Shown here: piece by piece, positions 17,816-26,080 of the stretch | Layout of the letters: each line of letters begins with the position of its first letter | Position numbering within the stretch: position 1 is the first letter of the stretch | Assembly (NCBI GenBank): GCA_041675285.1 | Contig: JBAYTZ010000018.1 | Span: forward strand, 1-64,000 | Source: Candidatus Delongbacteria bacterium | GTDB taxonomy: Bacteria > CAIWAD01 | Reading direction: 5' to 3' | DNA length: 64,000 nt | The notes under the pieces: generated by a model | Told to the model about the DNA's origin: nothing | Seen by the model: the letters and a program-made list of their open reading frames with translations, nothing else | Database searches by the model: none | Made by a program: the position numbers and the translations under genes

Positions 17816-19138
17816 ATGCTGCGAGCCACCCTGTCCATACTAGGCACACGTCTCGCCACCCGTTTGGTCACGATGGCCGCGGGGATCCTGATCGCGCGCA
17901 CCATCGGTGTCAGCGAACAGGGCGTGCTTGGACTTTTATTGATGCTGGGCGGCCTGTTGGCCGGGATGGTGGACTTAGGGCTGGGCATGGGCGCTGTGTT
18001 TTTTGTCGGTCGGCAAGGGTGGCGCGAGGAGCGGTTCGCCGGTTTGGCCTTGCCCGTATTGTTGGTGGCCACTGTCGTGGGGTTGGGCCTCTTCTCTTGG
18101 CTGGCTACCACGTGGCTCACCGATTATGCCGTTGCGTTGGAAGGCGGCAATCTGGCCATCCTGGCACTCTTCGTTGTGGGCAACGCGTTCACCGAGCTCC
18201 TGCTCAATCTGTTCATCGCCCGGCAGCGCTTGCGGGAGTACAACCTGGCCGAAGTATTGTTCGCCGGGGTTATGCTCCTGGCCACCTTGGTTCTTACCTA
18301 CGTTGGAGCTGCCACTGCTGCGCCCTATTTCATCCTATACGGGGCCGCCCGCCTGCTCGTCTTCTTCTATCTGCTGACGCGGCTGGAGCACCGCCCAGTT
18401 GCCCCGGTCTGGCGCGAGTTACCCAACCTGTTGCGCTATAGTTTGACCCAGTGGTCGGCAAACCAGTTCAGCCAGCTCAGCGTCCGCGTGGATGCGCTGA
18501 TGCTGGCCTGGTTCATTCCGCGCAGCCCGCGGATCTCGCTGGCGGATCTTGGCCTCTATACCATTTGTTTGCTCACCATCACACGGCTGATGGAGATCCA
18601 GCGCAGCATCCAGACTGCTTTTTTTTCCCGCGTGGCGGGGCTGGACGACGCTGCCGCCATAACGGCCACCAACTCCACTTACCGTCGCAGCTTCTTGGTC
18701 TACCTGCTGCTGTCCGCCCTTTTGATCCTGTTCGGCTGGCCCGTGCTCTGGCTGTACGGGCCGGATTTCACAGCCGCCTGGGGCGTGCTCACCGTTCTGG
18801 TGCTAGGAACCATTACGTTGCGCGGCAATGCCGGCATGCTGATGTTGTACTTCTCCACCGTGGACCGCAGCATTTACACTGTGCACACCCACCAGATCAC
18901 GTTGGTGGCGAATGTGCTGTTCAATGGACTGTTGATCCCGCGCTGGGGGAACATGGGCGCTGCGGTGGGCACCAGCCTGTCCTTTGCCGCGGGCAAACTC
19001 TATCTGCTTTGGCGTTACCAGCAGTTGACGGGCAGCCACTGGGCGCGGGATCTGCTTATCGGGCCGGCAGAAGCGCGAGAATCCATTGGGGATCTGATCC
19101 GGGAGGTGCGGGAAATGCTGGGACAGAGAAGGTCTTGA
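17816..19138 (+). CDS. Wzx-type polysaccharide flippase
   Basis: The 440-residue protein has about twelve to fourteen hydrophobic helices. Its beginning (MLRATLSILGTRLATRLVTMAAGILIARTIGVSEQG) matches the first helices of polysaccharide transporters of the MOP superfamily, which translocate undecaprenyl-linked repeat units across the inner membrane. It starts 4 nt after the GT2 stop. With the Wzy-like gene two places upstream it supplies both membrane steps of a Wzx/Wzy pathway; no chain-length regulator is in the window. Confidence 0.85.
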   Translation: MLRATLSILGTRLATRLVTMAAGILIARTIGVSEQGVLGLLLMLGGLLAGMVDLGLGMGAVFFVGRQGWREERFAGLALPVLLVATVVGLGLFSWLATTWLTDYAVALEGGNLAILALFVVGNAFTELLLNLFIARQRLREYNLAEVLFAGVMLLATLVLTYVGAATAAPYFILYGAARLLVFFYLLTRLEHRPVAPVWRELPNLLRYSLTQWSANQFSQLSVRVDALMLAWFIPRSPRISLADLGLYTICLLTITRLMEIQRSIQTAFFSRVAGLDDAAAITATNSTYRRSFLVYLLLSALLILFGWPVLWLYGPDFTAAWGVLTVLVLGTITLRGNAGMLMLYFSTVDRSIYTVHTHQITLVANVLFNGLLIPRWGNMGAAVGTSLSFAAGKLYLLWRYQQLTGSHWARDLLIGPAEARESIGDLIREVREMLGQRRS

Positions 19139-19342
19139 AGGAACCCGCCTGGCACCGAAAAGCACCTAGAGCTGGCGCGCTGCCCTAGCGACGGGTCACC
19201 TGACCCATTGGTGCAGGACCGGCCACTGTGAATCCCCTTGTTGGTCGATGACCTTGCAGGTCCTGGCCGAACTGCATGCAGGGGCCAAACACCGGCGATC
19301 CATAGGTTGACGACCATACACCTGGCGCAAGATGGAGGACGC

Positions 19343-20242
19343 ATGACAGGCGGCGCACGGTTGTCGCGGGCGTTGTGGGGAAAGCGCGGCTGGGTGGCGC
19401 TGGGCGTGCTGCTGCTCCTGGCCCTGCTGGCCCTGCTCGGGCGCTGGGACACCCACCGACGGCGAGCCCGGCCGGATCTGGAACGGGCCGTGGCCCAGGC
19501 CGACGACAGCATTTTCACCGTGGCGCGGCTGCGGGCCTGGCTGGACGCGCAGCCCGACAGCCTCAGCCGCGAGGAGGTCCAGCACTGGTTGGAAGGCTGG
19601 GTGGAGGACCAAATCCTCTATCAAGCGGCGGTCCGGCAGGGCCTGGATACGCTGGGCGGAGTCCGGGAGGAGCTGAAGCGCCTGCGCCTGCGCTACCTGC
19701 GCGGCCTGCTGGAGGAGCAGAGTCTGGCCGAGTCCCTGCGCATTTCCACCCTCGAGTTGAAGACCTGGGCGCGCGCCAATCAGGATCTGCTGGCCCTGCC
19801 CGAACGGCAGCTCCGCTTCTCCTGGGTGGCGGGGGCGGACAGCCTGGCGCTGGCGCGATTGATTCCCGTGATCCAGCGCGACCAGCTCACCCGCAAGCGG
19901 CTGGAGGACCAGCGGCTGGGCAGCGGCCGGACGGAGTTCGTGACCCGCGGCGAGTTGCCCCTGGCCCACGCCGCGATCCTCCTGGGACTGAAGCTCCACC
20001 AGGCCTCGCCCGTGCTGCGCGGCCCGGAAGGCTGGATGGTCTATCAGCTGGAGGAAGTGCGCCCGGTGGGCTGGGTGCCCGACCCCGACCAGCACGAAGA
20101 GCTGGTGCGGGCCGCCATGCTGCAGGATCTGCGCTGGAAACGGCTGCAGTCGCGCCTGGAGACGCTGCGCCAGGAGGCGGTCTGGAAGGTGGATCTGACC
20201 CCGCTGCTCGAGGTGGAGATCGGCGTGCCGCCCGCCCGTTGA
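19343..20242 (+). CDS. Membrane-anchored SurA/PpiD-like protein (PPIase domain degenerate)
   Basis: The 299-residue protein has a single N-terminal transmembrane helix (about residues 17-34). A SurA-N-like helical segment follows (SLSREEVQHWLEGWVEDQILYQAAVRQGL, then VREELKRLRLRYLRGLLEEQ). The C-terminal half resembles a parvulin fold, with ALPERQLRFSWVAG and EGWMVYQLEEVRPVG in the first and last strands. The region lacks the conserved parvulin GGxLG motif, so isomerase activity is doubtful. GGAGG precedes ATG 19343. It sits inside the polysaccharide locus, next to and facing a GT4 gene. Probably a periplasmic chaperone related to the true SurA at 23822. Confidence 0.65.
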   Translation: MTGGARLSRALWGKRGWVALGVLLLLALLALLGRWDTHRRRARPDLERAVAQADDSIFTVARLRAWLDAQPDSLSREEVQHWLEGWVEDQILYQAAVRQGLDTLGGVREELKRLRLRYLRGLLEEQSLAESLRISTLELKTWARANQDLLALPERQLRFSWVAGADSLALARLIPVIQRDQLTRKRLEDQRLGSGRTEFVTRGELPLAHAAILLGLKLHQASPVLRGPEGWMVYQLEEVRPVGWVPDPDQHEELVRAAMLQDLRWKRLQSRLETLRQEAVWKVDLTPLLEVEIGVPPAR

Positions 20243-20262
20243 GACGCCGGGCGCTGGATGGG

Positions 20263-21363
20263 TCAGGCTGATTTGCCAAGAAGCTTGCCGCTGCCTGACA
20301 GGAGGCGCAGGTAGAGCTGGTCCAGCTCGGACTCTGATCCAGGACATGGCGGTACATTCGCCGGAGGCCGCAGGCGGCCCTCTAACACGGCTTGGATTTT
20401 ATCCGCCAGGTCAACGACATCCCCACTGTGATACAGCAGCGCCCCCGGTTGGCGCGGCGCGGCGTCGCTGGCGAGCACGGGTTTACCCAGGGCAAGGGCC
20501 TCCACCACGGTCAGGCCGAAGCTCTCGAACCGGGTGGTCCTCAGAACGAGGTCGGAGGCCGCGATGGCCGGGACGAACTCATCATGCAGTGATTCATGCC
20601 AAAGCACCCGCTCGCGAAGGGTCGGGTCCTCGCACTCCCTTTTCAACTTGATGTAGTGGGCCCTCTCCTCGGGGGTCTGGCTGCTGATGGAAGTGATGTA
20701 GAGTAGCAGCTTTGCGGGCGAACCTCGTTCCACCAGCAGGCGCATGGCGGCCAGCAGCTGGTCGAAGCCGTAAAGATCGCCTACTGGTCTTAGACGCACG
20801 GCGCCGTTTGCGACAAGCAACGGTCCGCCCCTGGCGACGAAGGACCTCACCTCTGCTGGCAGGCTTGCCTGGCCGGTACCGGGAGGCGGCGTGACCCAGG
20901 GATGGATCAGATGCTGGTTGGGCCTGCAGCCCAACTGGGGCAGCAACGCCTCTCTCGCGCCTTTGCCCACCAGGACCAGCGCTTGAACCCGGCGCAGGTT
21001 CCAGATCACCAGACGGGCGAGCCAGGATCCCACGGGTCCGAACTGCTCATGGGGTTCGGCGGTATGCAGAGTCGCGACAACGAGGCAGCCGCGCAGCTGG
21101 AAGAGCCAGAGCAGGGCGCGGAACTTCAAGTTGGTACTGTGCACGTGTAACACGTCGGGGGGGTGACACAGGAGATGCAGGCATAAGCGACCCCAGGACA
21201 TACGGGGCAGAATCAACTCGCTCGGTTCGGCCGAGTCCGGGGACTCGTTGTACACGCGCACGTGGTTGCCCTGGCCCGCCTGATGGAAGGTCAGGCGCAT
21301 CACATGCACGGAAACGCCGCCCAAGGGAGGTGGCCAGCAGCCCACATGCACGATGTGGGTCAC
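20263..21363 (-). CDS. Glycosyltransferase family 4
   Basis: The 366-residue GT-B protein starts VTHIVHVGCWPPPLGGVSVHVMRL, the GT4 N-terminal glycine loop. It has DVLHVHSTNLKFRALL and a C-terminal RFESFGLTVVEALALGKPVLASD with the EX7E pair. The GTG start at 21363 overlaps the stop of the next gene upstream (GTGA), giving translational coupling; a longer frame to 21606 exists but lies inside that gene. It is last of a three-gene minus-strand unit (epimerase, GT, GT) and converges on the SurA-like gene with 20 nt between. Confidence 0.85.
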   Translation of the reverse strand: MTHIVHVGCWPPPLGGVSVHVMRLTFHQAGQGNHVRVYNESPDSAEPSELILPRMSWGRLCLHLLCHPPDVLHVHSTNLKFRALLWLFQLRGCLVVATLHTAEPHEQFGPVGSWLARLVIWNLRRVQALVLVGKGAREALLPQLGCRPNQHLIHPWVTPPPGTGQASLPAEVRSFVARGGPLLVANGAVRLRPVGDLYGFDQLLAAMRLLVERGSPAKLLLYITSISSQTPEERAHYIKLKRECEDPTLRERVLWHESLHDEFVPAIAASDLVLRTTRFESFGLTVVEALALGKPVLASDAAPRQPGALLYHSGDVVDLADKIQAVLEGRLRPPANVPPCPGSESELDQLYLRLLSGSGKLLGKSA

Positions 21364-22646
21364 GGTCGGCGGTCCACGATCAGGCTCCGCAGGACTTCCG
21401 CGTATTCGTGGAACAGCCGCTCGCATGAGTATTGCGCATAGTGCCCGGGTCCGATCTCGTAGTGGGCGGCGCAATCGTGACGCTTCTCCAGCAGGCGCAG
21501 CAGCGCCGCGGCGATCCCCTCCGGATCTGTGAACTCTGCCCACTCGCCCAGCCTGTGCGTCCGGGTCACCAGTTCCTTGAGGATGCCCGGCGGCGAGGCG
21601 ACCCACAAGGGCTGCCCCAGCCGCATGTATTCCCAGGTCTTGCCCGGATAGACGATCTCGATGCCCGGCGCATCGAACAGGTTGAGCAGGAGGATGTCGG
21701 CGCGGCTCAATTCCTGCAAAGAGCGATCGTGCGGTAGGAAGCCCAGCAGGCGGAAGCTCTCCCGGTTGGCGAAGCCGGCGATCTGCCGCAGGGTGCCGGC
21801 GTCGCAGTGGCCGATGATCTCCACCACCAGCTCCCGGCGCAGCCCGGGCTGGGCGGCGAACACGCGCGACAGGGCGCCGTCGATGTACTCCAGCGTGCGC
21901 GGGCCGGCCACACCCCCTGTGCTGCCTGCGTAGGAGATCAGGCAGCGGTCCGGTTCCCGCGGCAGTGGTTCGAAAGCGAAGTCATCCTCGTCGTAGCCCG
22001 AGAGAATGGTCCGGCCCCGCTCCGGTCGGCGCAACTGCCGCTTCACCCAGGCCGTCATCCCCGGCGTGCAACTCACCACCAGGTCGCACTGGTTGAGCGT
22101 CCAGCGCTCCAGCCGCTTCTGGCACCAGCGAAACCATGAGTGTTTGGGCGTGGCGATGGGGTCCAGCGCCCACATGTCGCGAAACTCCAGCACCATTGGC
22201 AGCTTGGGAAAATGTCTACGCAGCATTGGGATTAGCAGACCTGTGGAGCTGGGCGGCAGGGTGACCAGGACAATCTGCAGATCGTGTTCGTGGATCAGCC
22301 GGCGGGCCTCCGCGGCCATGCGCGGAAGGTAGCGGAAGCGGTTGTCCGGGAAGGGCAGGATGCTGCGCAGCAGCCGGCCCGCCAGGCGCAGGTGGCCGGG
22401 CCGGGCGGTGTTGTCTTCCACCGTGGGCGGCGCGGGATGCGGGTTGGCCACGTGCAGGTGCAAGCCCTGCACATCCGGCGCATAGGACGGATCGCCCGCC
22501 TCGGACTCCCAGCCCCCGCACAGGACGTGTACGTCCCAACCCTCGCGGCGCAGGTACTTGGCCAGCTTGATGGCGCGGATGGCGCTCCCACACCCATTGA
22601 ACGGATAGAAGAAGTACGAGATGAGCAGGATGCGGGGCCGCTCCAC
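21360..22646 (-). CDS. Glycosyltransferase, GT4-like (paralogue of 12745-14025)
   Basis: The 428-residue GT-B protein has LISYFFYPFNGCGSAIRAIKLAKYL at the acceptor loop, FRDMWALDPIATP in the middle and YPGKTWEYMRLGQPLWVASPPG near the end. It is closely related to the product at 12745-14025 along its whole length. GTG 22646 is preceded at 5 nt by AGAGGTGA, a near-perfect anti-16S match, so it is chosen over GTG 22655. It follows the epimerase gene by 12 nt and overlaps the next GT by 4 nt. Duplication followed by change in sugar specificity is likely. Confidence 0.82.
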   Translation of the reverse strand: MERPRILLISYFFYPFNGCGSAIRAIKLAKYLRREGWDVHVLCGGWESEAGDPSYAPDVQGLHLHVANPHPAPPTVEDNTARPGHLRLAGRLLRSILPFPDNRFRYLPRMAAEARRLIHEHDLQIVLVTLPPSSTGLLIPMLRRHFPKLPMVLEFRDMWALDPIATPKHSWFRWCQKRLERWTLNQCDLVVSCTPGMTAWVKRQLRRPERGRTILSGYDEDDFAFEPLPREPDRCLISYAGSTGGVAGPRTLEYIDGALSRVFAAQPGLRRELVVEIIGHCDAGTLRQIAGFANRESFRLLGFLPHDRSLQELSRADILLLNLFDAPGIEIVYPGKTWEYMRLGQPLWVASPPGILKELVTRTHRLGEWAEFTDPEGIAAALLRLLEKRHDCAAHYEIGPGHYAQYSCERLFHEYAEVLRSLIVDRRP

Positions 22647-22658
22647 GGGATTCACCTC

Positions 22659-23651
22659 TCAGGCCCCCAGGGCTGCGTCGATGCGATCCTGATGACTGCG
22701 GAACCAATTCACGGTTTTTGACAGGCCCGTTTCCAGATCCACCGTGGCCCGCCACTCGGGCAGCTCCGGGCTGCCCGGCACGAAGTGGCGGTGCAGGGTC
22801 TCCCAGGAGCGGACGGGCATCTGGGAGATGCCGGCCGGGTTGCCGGTCAGGCGGTTGATGGTCTGGGCCAGTTCCAGGGCCGAGGTGCTGACCCCGCTGG
22901 ACAAGCGCAGGCAGCGCCCGGCCAGGTCGGGTCGCGCGGCGGCGGCGAGGAAACCGGCCACGATGTCGCCCACGTAGGTGTAGTCGCGGCTGCTGGAGCC
23001 GTCCCCGATCACGGGCAACGGCAGCCCGCGCAGGGCGCGGTGAATGAAGTTCGGGATCACGTTGCGGTAGGGGCCGGGCAGTTCGCCGGGGCCGTAGCTG
23101 TTGAAGATCCGCACCGTGCTGAACGAGAGCCCCTGCTCGCGGTGGAAGTAGTAGCCGTAGAACTCGCCCAGGGCCTTGGTGATCTGGTAGGGTGTCTTGA
23201 GCAGCAATTCCACCCGACCCGGCGCGGTGCCGGCTTCGAGACCGTCGTCGATGGCGCTGGTGGAGGCGTAGACCACCCGCTCCACGCCCAGGCGCTGGCA
23301 GTCGCGCAACAGGGCCAGGCAGCCCCGGCCGTTGACCTCCAGGTCGTCCTCGGGATGGTCCACTGAGTTCTGGTTGGCAAAAAAGGCCGCCAGGTGGAAC
23401 ACGACCGTCGGCCGGGCGTTGAAGGCCAGCTCCCGGGCGGCGGGGTCGCAGATGCTGCCGCGGATGAAATTCACGCGCGGATCCACGGGCAGATTCCAGG
23501 GAACCGCGGAACTCAGGTCATCCAGCACGCTGACGCGCCCGGCCTGGCGGGCCAGCAAGGCGGCCACCAGATTGGAGCCGATGGCCCCGGCGCCGCCGGT
23601 GACCAGGACCTCCCGGTCCATGAAGAACTCCTGCGGCGTCGAAGGGCTCAT
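22659..23651 (-). CDS. NAD-dependent epimerase/dehydratase (UDP-glucose 4-epimerase-like SDR)
   Basis: The 330-residue extended SDR carries the glycine-rich NAD site VTGGAGAIGSNLVAALL near residue 17. VFHLAAFFANQNSV and the catalytic YxxxK at Tyr155/Lys159 (YQITK) follow, with a Ser/Thr upstream in YASTSAID. FNSYGPGELPGPYRNVIPNFIHRAL and DYTYVGDIV are typical of sugar-nucleotide epimerases. An AAGGGG about 8 nt before ATG 23651 supports the start. It heads the minus-strand glycan unit and probably makes an activated sugar for the two downstream transferases. It is divergent from surA. The exact sugar is not decidable. Confidence 0.87.
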   Translation of the reverse strand: MSPSTPQEFFMDREVLVTGGAGAIGSNLVAALLARQAGRVSVLDDLSSAVPWNLPVDPRVNFIRGSICDPAARELAFNARPTVVFHLAAFFANQNSVDHPEDDLEVNGRGCLALLRDCQRLGVERVVYASTSAIDDGLEAGTAPGRVELLLKTPYQITKALGEFYGYYFHREQGLSFSTVRIFNSYGPGELPGPYRNVIPNFIHRALRGLPLPVIGDGSSSRDYTYVGDIVAGFLAAAARPDLAGRCLRLSSGVSTSALELAQTINRLTGNPAGISQMPVRSWETLHRHFVPGSPELPEWRATVDLETGLSKTVNWFRSHQDRIDAALGA

Positions 23652-23764
23652 GCAGTGGTCCCCTTGCTGAATCGGTGCGGTCACGCGCCGCAGGCAGGGC
23701 GCAAAGTAGAGATCGGCGCTGGATCGCCGCAAATCCCCGCGCCCGTCCCTCCCCAGCCCTGCTT

Positions 23765-23773
23765 TGTTAGGTT
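23765..23773 (+). promoter_or_regulatory. Extended -10 promoter for surA
   Basis: TGT followed by TAGGTT (hexamer 23768-23773) lies 49 nt before the surA ATG, in the divergent intergenic space shared with the epimerase gene. It has the same form as the element before hldD. Confidence 0.3.
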
Positions 23774-23821
23774 GTGCCGCCGAACCGAACCCGGCCTGGG
23801 CCGGTGAACCACGGGAGAATC

Positions 23822-25123
23822 ATGAGCTGGATGCGCATCCTGCCGGCCTGTCTGCTGGCCTGTCTGTTCCTGCGGCCCCTGGCCGCCCAGGAGACCCTTG
23901 ACCGCGTGCTGGTGGTGGTGGACGAGGCCGTGATCCTCGAGAGCGAGGTGGGCCAGGAACTGCAGCGCTACCTGATGGAGAACAAGCTGGATCCGGCCAC
24001 CTTGGGCGGCGAGCGGCTCGAGGAAGTCAAGTTCGACCTGGTCCAGGCGATGATCGACAACAAGGTCCTCTACGCCGTGGCCCGCCAGGACACCAACATC
24101 GTGGTCACGGACAAGGACGTGGAGCGCCGCGTCCAGGACCGGATGGACGAGATCCTGCGCCAGGTGGGCAGCGAGCGCCGGCTGGAGGAGATGATGGGCC
24201 AGCCCGCCAAGGCCATTCGTCACACGCTGGAAAGCGGCATGCGCGAGCGGATCTACGTGGAGGAGGCCCAGCGTCGCAAGCTGGGCAAGGTGGAAGTGAC
24301 CCGCCAGGAAGTGGAGGAGTTCTTCAGCGCCTGGCAGGACAGCCTGCCCCAGGTGGGCGAATCCGTCCGCCTCTCCCACATCTTCCTGACCTGGAAGACC
24401 TCGCCGGCCAGCGAGGCCCGTGCCCGCGCCCTGGCCGACAGCCTGCACGCCCTGCTGAGCGCCGATCCCGCCCGCCTGGGCGAGCTGGCCGCCGCCTTCA
24501 GCCAGGATCCGGGCAGCGCGGCCGCGGCGGGCTCCATCGGCCGCACCAAGCGCGGCAACCTCGTGCGCCCCTATGAAGAGGCCGCCTACCGGCTCAATCC
24601 CGGCGAGCTGGCGCCGCCCGTGCGCTCGGAGTACGGCTGGCACCTGATTCGGCTGGACGCCCGGGAGGGCGAGTACATCGAGACCAGCCATATCCTGATC
24701 AAGCTGGAGCCCACGGCGGAGGACCGGCAGCTGATCTACGACCGCGCGGACTCGCTCTACAGCGCGCTCCAGGGCGGGGCGGATTTCGCCCAGCTGGCCA
24801 CGCGCTACACGGATCATGCCCTGACGCGCCAGAACGGCGGCGACCTGGGCTGGCTCGAGCTGGAGCAGTTGCAGCCCCTGCTGCGCTCGCGCGTGCGGGA
24901 CCTGAAGGAGAACGAGCTGAGCCGGCCCCTGCGCGGGGAGGTGGAGGGCAAGGAGGGCGTGCAGATCGTCCGTCTGCAGGAGCGCCGCCCGGCCCGCCAG
25001 CCCAACCTGGACGCCGACTGGAGCCAGCTGGAGATCATGGCGCTGAACTTCAAGAAGCAGCGGCTGCTGAAGGAGTGGGCCACCCAGTTGCGGGAGCGGG
25101 TCTACATCCAGGTGGTGGATTGA
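23822..25123 (+). CDS. surA: Periplasmic chaperone/peptidyl-prolyl isomerase SurA
   Basis: The 433-residue secreted protein (signal peptide to about residue 20, ending AAQ) has a SurA N-terminal chaperone domain opening with RVLVVVDEAVILESEVGQEL. Two parvulin domains follow. The first begins VRLSHIFLTWKT and has SAAAAGSIGRTKRG...YGWHLIRLDA; the second begins TSHILIKLEPT and has NGGDLGWLELEQL. SurA escorts unfolded outer-membrane proteins to the BAM complex, fitting the several barrels in this window. GGGAG precedes the ATG. The next gene (DUF4159) starts 2 nt after its stop, suggesting co-transcription. Confidence 0.9.
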   Translation: MSWMRILPACLLACLFLRPLAAQETLDRVLVVVDEAVILESEVGQELQRYLMENKLDPATLGGERLEEVKFDLVQAMIDNKVLYAVARQDTNIVVTDKDVERRVQDRMDEILRQVGSERRLEEMMGQPAKAIRHTLESGMRERIYVEEAQRRKLGKVEVTRQEVEEFFSAWQDSLPQVGESVRLSHIFLTWKTSPASEARARALADSLHALLSADPARLGELAAAFSQDPGSAAAAGSIGRTKRGNLVRPYEEAAYRLNPGELAPPVRSEYGWHLIRLDAREGEYIETSHILIKLEPTAEDRQLIYDRADSLYSALQGGADFAQLATRYTDHALTRQNGGDLGWLELEQLQPLLRSRVRDLKENELSRPLRGEVEGKEGVQIVRLQERRPARQPNLDADWSQLEIMALNFKKQRLLKEWATQLRERVYIQVVD

Positions 25124-25125
25124 GA

Positions 25126-25833
25126 GTGAGCGCGCCACGTGGCGCGCGGATGCTGGCCGCGCTGGTCCTGGCGCTGCTGATCACGGTGTCCGCGCCGGCC
25201 CAGGGGACGATTCCGCTGGCGCGCCTGAAGTACGACGGCGGCGGGGACTGGTACGCCAATCCCAGCAGCCTGCCCAACCTGCTGCGCTTCGTGCGCGAGC
25301 AGACGGGCCTGCCCATGGAGGAGAAGGAGCGGGTGGTGGAGCCGGAGGATCCCGAGCTCTTCTCGTGTTCCTACCTCTATCTGACGGGCCACGGGCGCCT
25401 CTCCTTCAGCCCGGCCCAGGCCGAGCGCCTGCGGGCCTGGCTGCTGGGCGGGGGCTTCCTGCACGCCGACGACAACTACGGCCTGGACGCCCACTTCCGC
25501 CGCGAGATCAAGCGCGTGCTGCCCGAATACGAGCTGGTGGAGGTGCCCTTCGACCACCCGCTGTATCACGCGTGGTTTCCGTTTCCGCAGGGCTTGCCGA
25601 AGATCCACGAACACGACGGCAAGCCGCCGCGGGGCTGGGGGATCTTCATCGACGGCCGGCTGGCCGTCTTCTACGACTGGGAGTGCGACCTGGGGGACGG
25701 CTGGGAGGATCCCGACGTGCACCAGGATCCGCCGGAGCTGCGTCGCAAGGCGCTTGAGATGGGCACCAACCTGATCGTGCACGCCCTGGGCGCCGGCCCC
25801 GACCGGTTGCCTCGGGCCGGACAAGTGGACTGA
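25126..25833 (+). CDS. DUF4159 domain protein, exported
   Basis: This 235-residue protein has a signal peptide (hydrophobic core LAALVLALLITV) and a DUF4159 domain. Typical marks are LKYDGGGDWYANPSSLPNLLRF, YLYLTGHG, GGFLHADDNYG and FPFPQGLPKIHEHDGKPP. The domain resembles a glutamine-amidotransferase/ThuA-like fold of unknown activity and often accompanies MoxR/BatA/DUF58 and DUF4175 genes, as here with DUF4175 next. GTG 25126 follows the surA stop by 2 nt; ATG 25150 is an alternative start closer to the signal peptide. Its stop codon lies inside the left inverted repeat of the small element at 25825-26038. Confidence 0.8.
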   Translation: MSAPRGARMLAALVLALLITVSAPAQGTIPLARLKYDGGGDWYANPSSLPNLLRFVREQTGLPMEEKERVVEPEDPELFSCSYLYLTGHGRLSFSPAQAERLRAWLLGGGFLHADDNYGLDAHFRREIKRVLPEYELVEVPFDHPLYHAWFPFPQGLPKIHEHDGKPPRGWGIFIDGRLAVFYDWECDLGDGWEDPDVHQDPPELRRKALEMGTNLIVHALGAGPDRLPRAGQVD

Positions 25834-26038
25834 TTCTCGTGAGATGTCGGATGATGATGCGTCCACACCGTCCAGTGCAAGGCGCAGCGCCGCAGGCGTA
25901 GCGGGGCTACGCCAAGGGGCTGCAACGCAGCAATGGGCGGCGTGGGCACTTCCCGTAGGGTTTGCGTCAAAGATGGAACCAACTCACTTCTCTCAGAAGC
26001 AGCAAACAGCATCTGACAGATCACGGGAATCAGTCCAC
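25825..26038. mobile_element. Miniature inverted-repeat element (MITE-like), ~214 bp
   Basis: The ends form an imperfect 24-bp inverted repeat: GTGGACTGATTC-TCGTGA-(GA)TGTC at 25825-25848 and its counterpart at 26015-26038, with about 20 of 24 positions equal. Similarity continues weakly inward. The middle holds the strong hairpin GGCGTAGC/GCTACGCC (about 25897-25914) and no credible gene. It lies between the DUF4159 and DUF4175 genes, which otherwise look like one unit, and its left end supplies the DUF4159 stop codon. No transposase or clear target duplication is seen. Confidence 0.55.
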
Positions 26039-26080
26039 TAGGGACCCCGGGTCGCTGATCCGGGGAGGAAGGGCAGCGTC

